Positions 62,580 to 64,000 of a DNA stretch of 64,000 nucleotides are shown here, one piece after another. Where the stretch lies: contig NZ_AKIV01000135.1 in NCBI RefSeq assembly GCF_000282655.1, forward strand, positions 1-64,000. Direction: 5' to 3'. Origin of the DNA: Polaromonas sp. CF318. GTDB taxonomy: Bacteria; Pseudomonadota; Gammaproteobacteria; Burkholderiales; Burkholderiaceae_C. The notes under the pieces were generated by a model. The model made no database searches. It was not told the origin of the DNA and saw only the letters and a list, made by a program, of their open reading frames with translations. The first letter of the stretch is position 1. Every line of letters begins with the position of its first letter. A program made the translations under genes and the position numbers.

Positions 62580-64000
62580 ATGCTGGGATGGCTGGGACTG
62601 CGTACCCGTCTGGTAATGCTGGTGCTGCTCGCGCTGCTCCCCGTCTTCGGCCTGCTTGTCTACTCCGCGGAACAAAGCCACCGGGCCGCGCTGCGGCTGG
62701 CACGGTCCGACCTGCTGTCGGACGTGCTGGTGCTCTCGACGCGCACGCAACGCACCATCGACCTGGTCCACGAGCTGCTGGGCGGCATCGCCAGCGGGCC
62801 GCACATCAAGAACCCCGTGCCCGGCCTGTGCGACCAGCACCTGAAAAACCTGCATGCCGAGCATCCCGAGTTCACCAACATAGGCCTGGCCGCAACCGAC
62901 GGCAAGTTGCTGTGCGACGCGCTGGGCCAGGCCAAAAACCTGCGCGCCGATGACCGGCCCTACTTTCAACAAGCCATGGCGGGCCAGCGCTTCGCGGTGG
63001 GCCGTTATGCCGTTGGCCGCGCCAGCGGGCGTCCCGGCATAGGCTTCGCGGTGCCCGTGCGCAACGAGGCCGGAAAAGTCAGCGGCGTGGCCTTCGCGGT
63101 GCTGGGCCTGCCCGCCCTGGCGGAGTCACTGGCGGAGGTGTCCTCCCTGCCGGGCGCGCGCCTGGCCGTGCTGGACCGGGACGGCACGGTGCTGGCCATA
63201 TCCCCGCCGGCGCCGTCCTGGCTGGGCCAGCCGCATCCGGACCCCGTCGTGCAACAAGCCGTGCGGGAGCGCCGGCAAGGCGTGCAGCAGGCGGCGGACG
63301 CGCAGGGTATGCAACGGGTCTATGCCGCGGCGCCCGTACCGGGGGGCGGGCGCGAGGGACTGTTTGTCGCGATCAGCACGCCGGAAGCGGCAATCGCGGC
63401 TTCCGGCCACGAAGACCTGGCGATTGAGCTGCTGGCGCTGCTCGCCGTCGCCCTGTTCGGCGGGGCCTGCGCATGGTGGCTGGGCAACCGGCTCATCGTC
63501 AACCCCGCCAAGGCCATCCTGAAAGAGGCCAACGAGGTGGCGCGGGGCAATCTGGAAGCGCGTGTCAGGCTGGGCCCGCTGTACCAGGGCGAACTTGGCG
63601 AGATCGGGCACACCTTCAACCGCATGGCCGAATCGCTGCAGGCGCGGCAGCGCGAGCTCGATGCCATGCTGGAACGCGTGGACAAGGAACGCGCCCTGCT
63701 GGACCTCATCCTCAACAGCATGAACGAGGGTGTGATCGCCGCGGACACCGAGGGCCGTTTCCTGCTGTTCAACGCCACGGCGCGCGCGCTGTTCAACGGG
63801 GCGCCGCCTCCCGGCATGCGGGTCGAGGACTGGCGCCGCGATCACCAACTGCTGATGCTGGACGGCAAGACGGCCTATCCCACCTCGGAGCGGCCCCTGT
63901 CGCAGGCCGCGCGCGGCATCACCATCGACAACTGGGATGTGGTGTTTCGCCGGGCCGGCGCGGAAGACCGGGTGCTGCGCCTGAGCACCCGGCCGCTGCG
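62580..64000 (+). CDS. Membrane sensor protein with Cache-like, HAMP and PAS domains (runs off right edge)
   Basis: The frame is open from ATG 62580 to the window end (473 codons). Order: TM1 (about 9-28, LRTRLVMLVLLALLPVFGLLVYS), a periplasmic double-Cache-like domain (about 30-270: FTNIGLAATDGKLLCDA, DDRPYFQQAMAGQRFAVG, GIGFAVPVRNEAGKVSGV), TM2 (about 282-302), HAMP (about 305-355: NRLIVNPAKAILKEANEVARGNLEARV) and a PAS start (DLILNSMNEGVIAADTEGRFLLFNATARALF). The C-terminal output domain (histidine kinase or diguanylate cyclase) is outside the window. AAGG lies upstream of the ATG. Confidence 0.88.
   Translation, partial: MLGWLGLRTRLVMLVLLALLPVFGLLVYSAEQSHRAALRLARSDLLSDVLVLSTRTQRTIDLVHELLGGIASGPHIKNPVPGLCDQHLKNLHAEHPEFTNIGLAATDGKLLCDALGQAKNLRADDRPYFQQAMAGQRFAVGRYAVGRASGRPGIGFAVPVRNEAGKVSGVAFAVLGLPALAESLAEVSSLPGARLAVLDRDGTVLAISPPAPSWLGQPHPDPVVQQAVRERRQGVQQAADAQGMQRVYAAAPVPGGGREGLFVAISTPEAAIAASGHEDLAIELLALLAVALFGGACAWWLGNRLIVNPAKAILKEANEVARGNLEARVRLGPLYQGELGEIGHTFNRMAESLQARQRELDAMLERVDKERALLDLILNSMNEGVIAADTEGRFLLFNATARALFNGAPPPGMRVEDWRRDHQLLMLDGKTAYPTSERPLSQAARGITIDNWDVVFRRAGAEDRVLRLSTRPL

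Overview
The window reads as chromosomal DNA of a GC-rich betaproteobacterium, most likely a Comamonadaceae member (Polaromonas/Variovorax/Rhodoferax-like). This is inferred from the tRNA-Tyr/Gly/Thr cluster running into tuf, several Liv-type binding proteins without a nearby permease, the overall gene style and a base composition well above 60% GC. No insertion sequence, phage gene, CRISPR array or rRNA was seen. Coding density is high and no gap without a gene exceeds 300 bases.

Layout. 1-540 (minus): the first codons of tuf preceded by tRNA-Thr(GGT), tRNA-Gly(TCC) and tRNA-Tyr(GTA). 600-12,500: mostly housekeeping or accessory single genes (patatin lipase, MscS channel, CysB, two orphan Liv-type binding proteins, thioesterase, AsmA-like protein, a TetR-YciI-Tag group, NCS2 nucleobase permease). 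12,600-14,360: a TetR-controlled unit of a 37-aa membrane peptide and an alpha/beta hydrolase, with the same palindromic operator in front of the regulator and of its target. 14,470-16,107: a HipBA toxin-antitoxin pair with an inverted-repeat operator. 16,100-18,670: an RNase H-like protein and acetoacetyl-CoA synthetase.

18,678-31,867 is the most interesting block. A XylR/DmpR-type sigma-54 activator (plus) is divergent from an eight-gene minus-strand operon: aldehyde dehydrogenase, coniferyl-alcohol-dehydrogenase-like SDR, DUF1302 barrel, DUF1329 envelope protein, YCF48 propeller, MMPL-type RND transporter, a Liv-type binding protein translationally coupled to the RND gene, and an HSL-type esterase. 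A near-consensus -24/-12 promoter lies 63 bp upstream of the first gene. Two TTTGATCAAA-type sites 40 bp apart lie at the distance expected for enhancer sites. This looks like an inducible uptake or trafficking and oxidation system for a hydrophobic, probably aromatic, alcohol, aldehyde or ester.

31,877-42,956: a Liv-type ABC transporter split over two divergent operons. livM-livG-livF plus an ATPase lacking the ABC signature region are on the minus strand. An RpiR regulator, an IolC-DUF2090 fusion, a beta-hydroxyacid dehydrogenase, the binding protein, livH and two SDRs are on the plus strand. Two tandem AGAA-ATTCT operators sit between them. I infer a sugar-acid or polyol uptake and catabolism locus. 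A hairpin-forming 'atctgcg' repeat ends the block.

43,097-56,005: an aminotransferase/DMT exporter pair, a flavin reductase and an MpaA-like peptidase. They are followed by an RpiR-led operon that combines isoaspartyl peptidase, a Gsi-type peptide/glutathione ABC transporter (ATPase, binding protein, two permeases), DmpA aminopeptidase and DppA D-aminopeptidase, which fits scavenging of unusual peptides. 56,100-64,000: small hypothetical protein, FMN reductase, VOC protein, LysE exporter, WYL regulator, dadA divergent from an ArgP-type LysR gene, and the N-terminal two-thirds of a membrane sensor running off the right edge.
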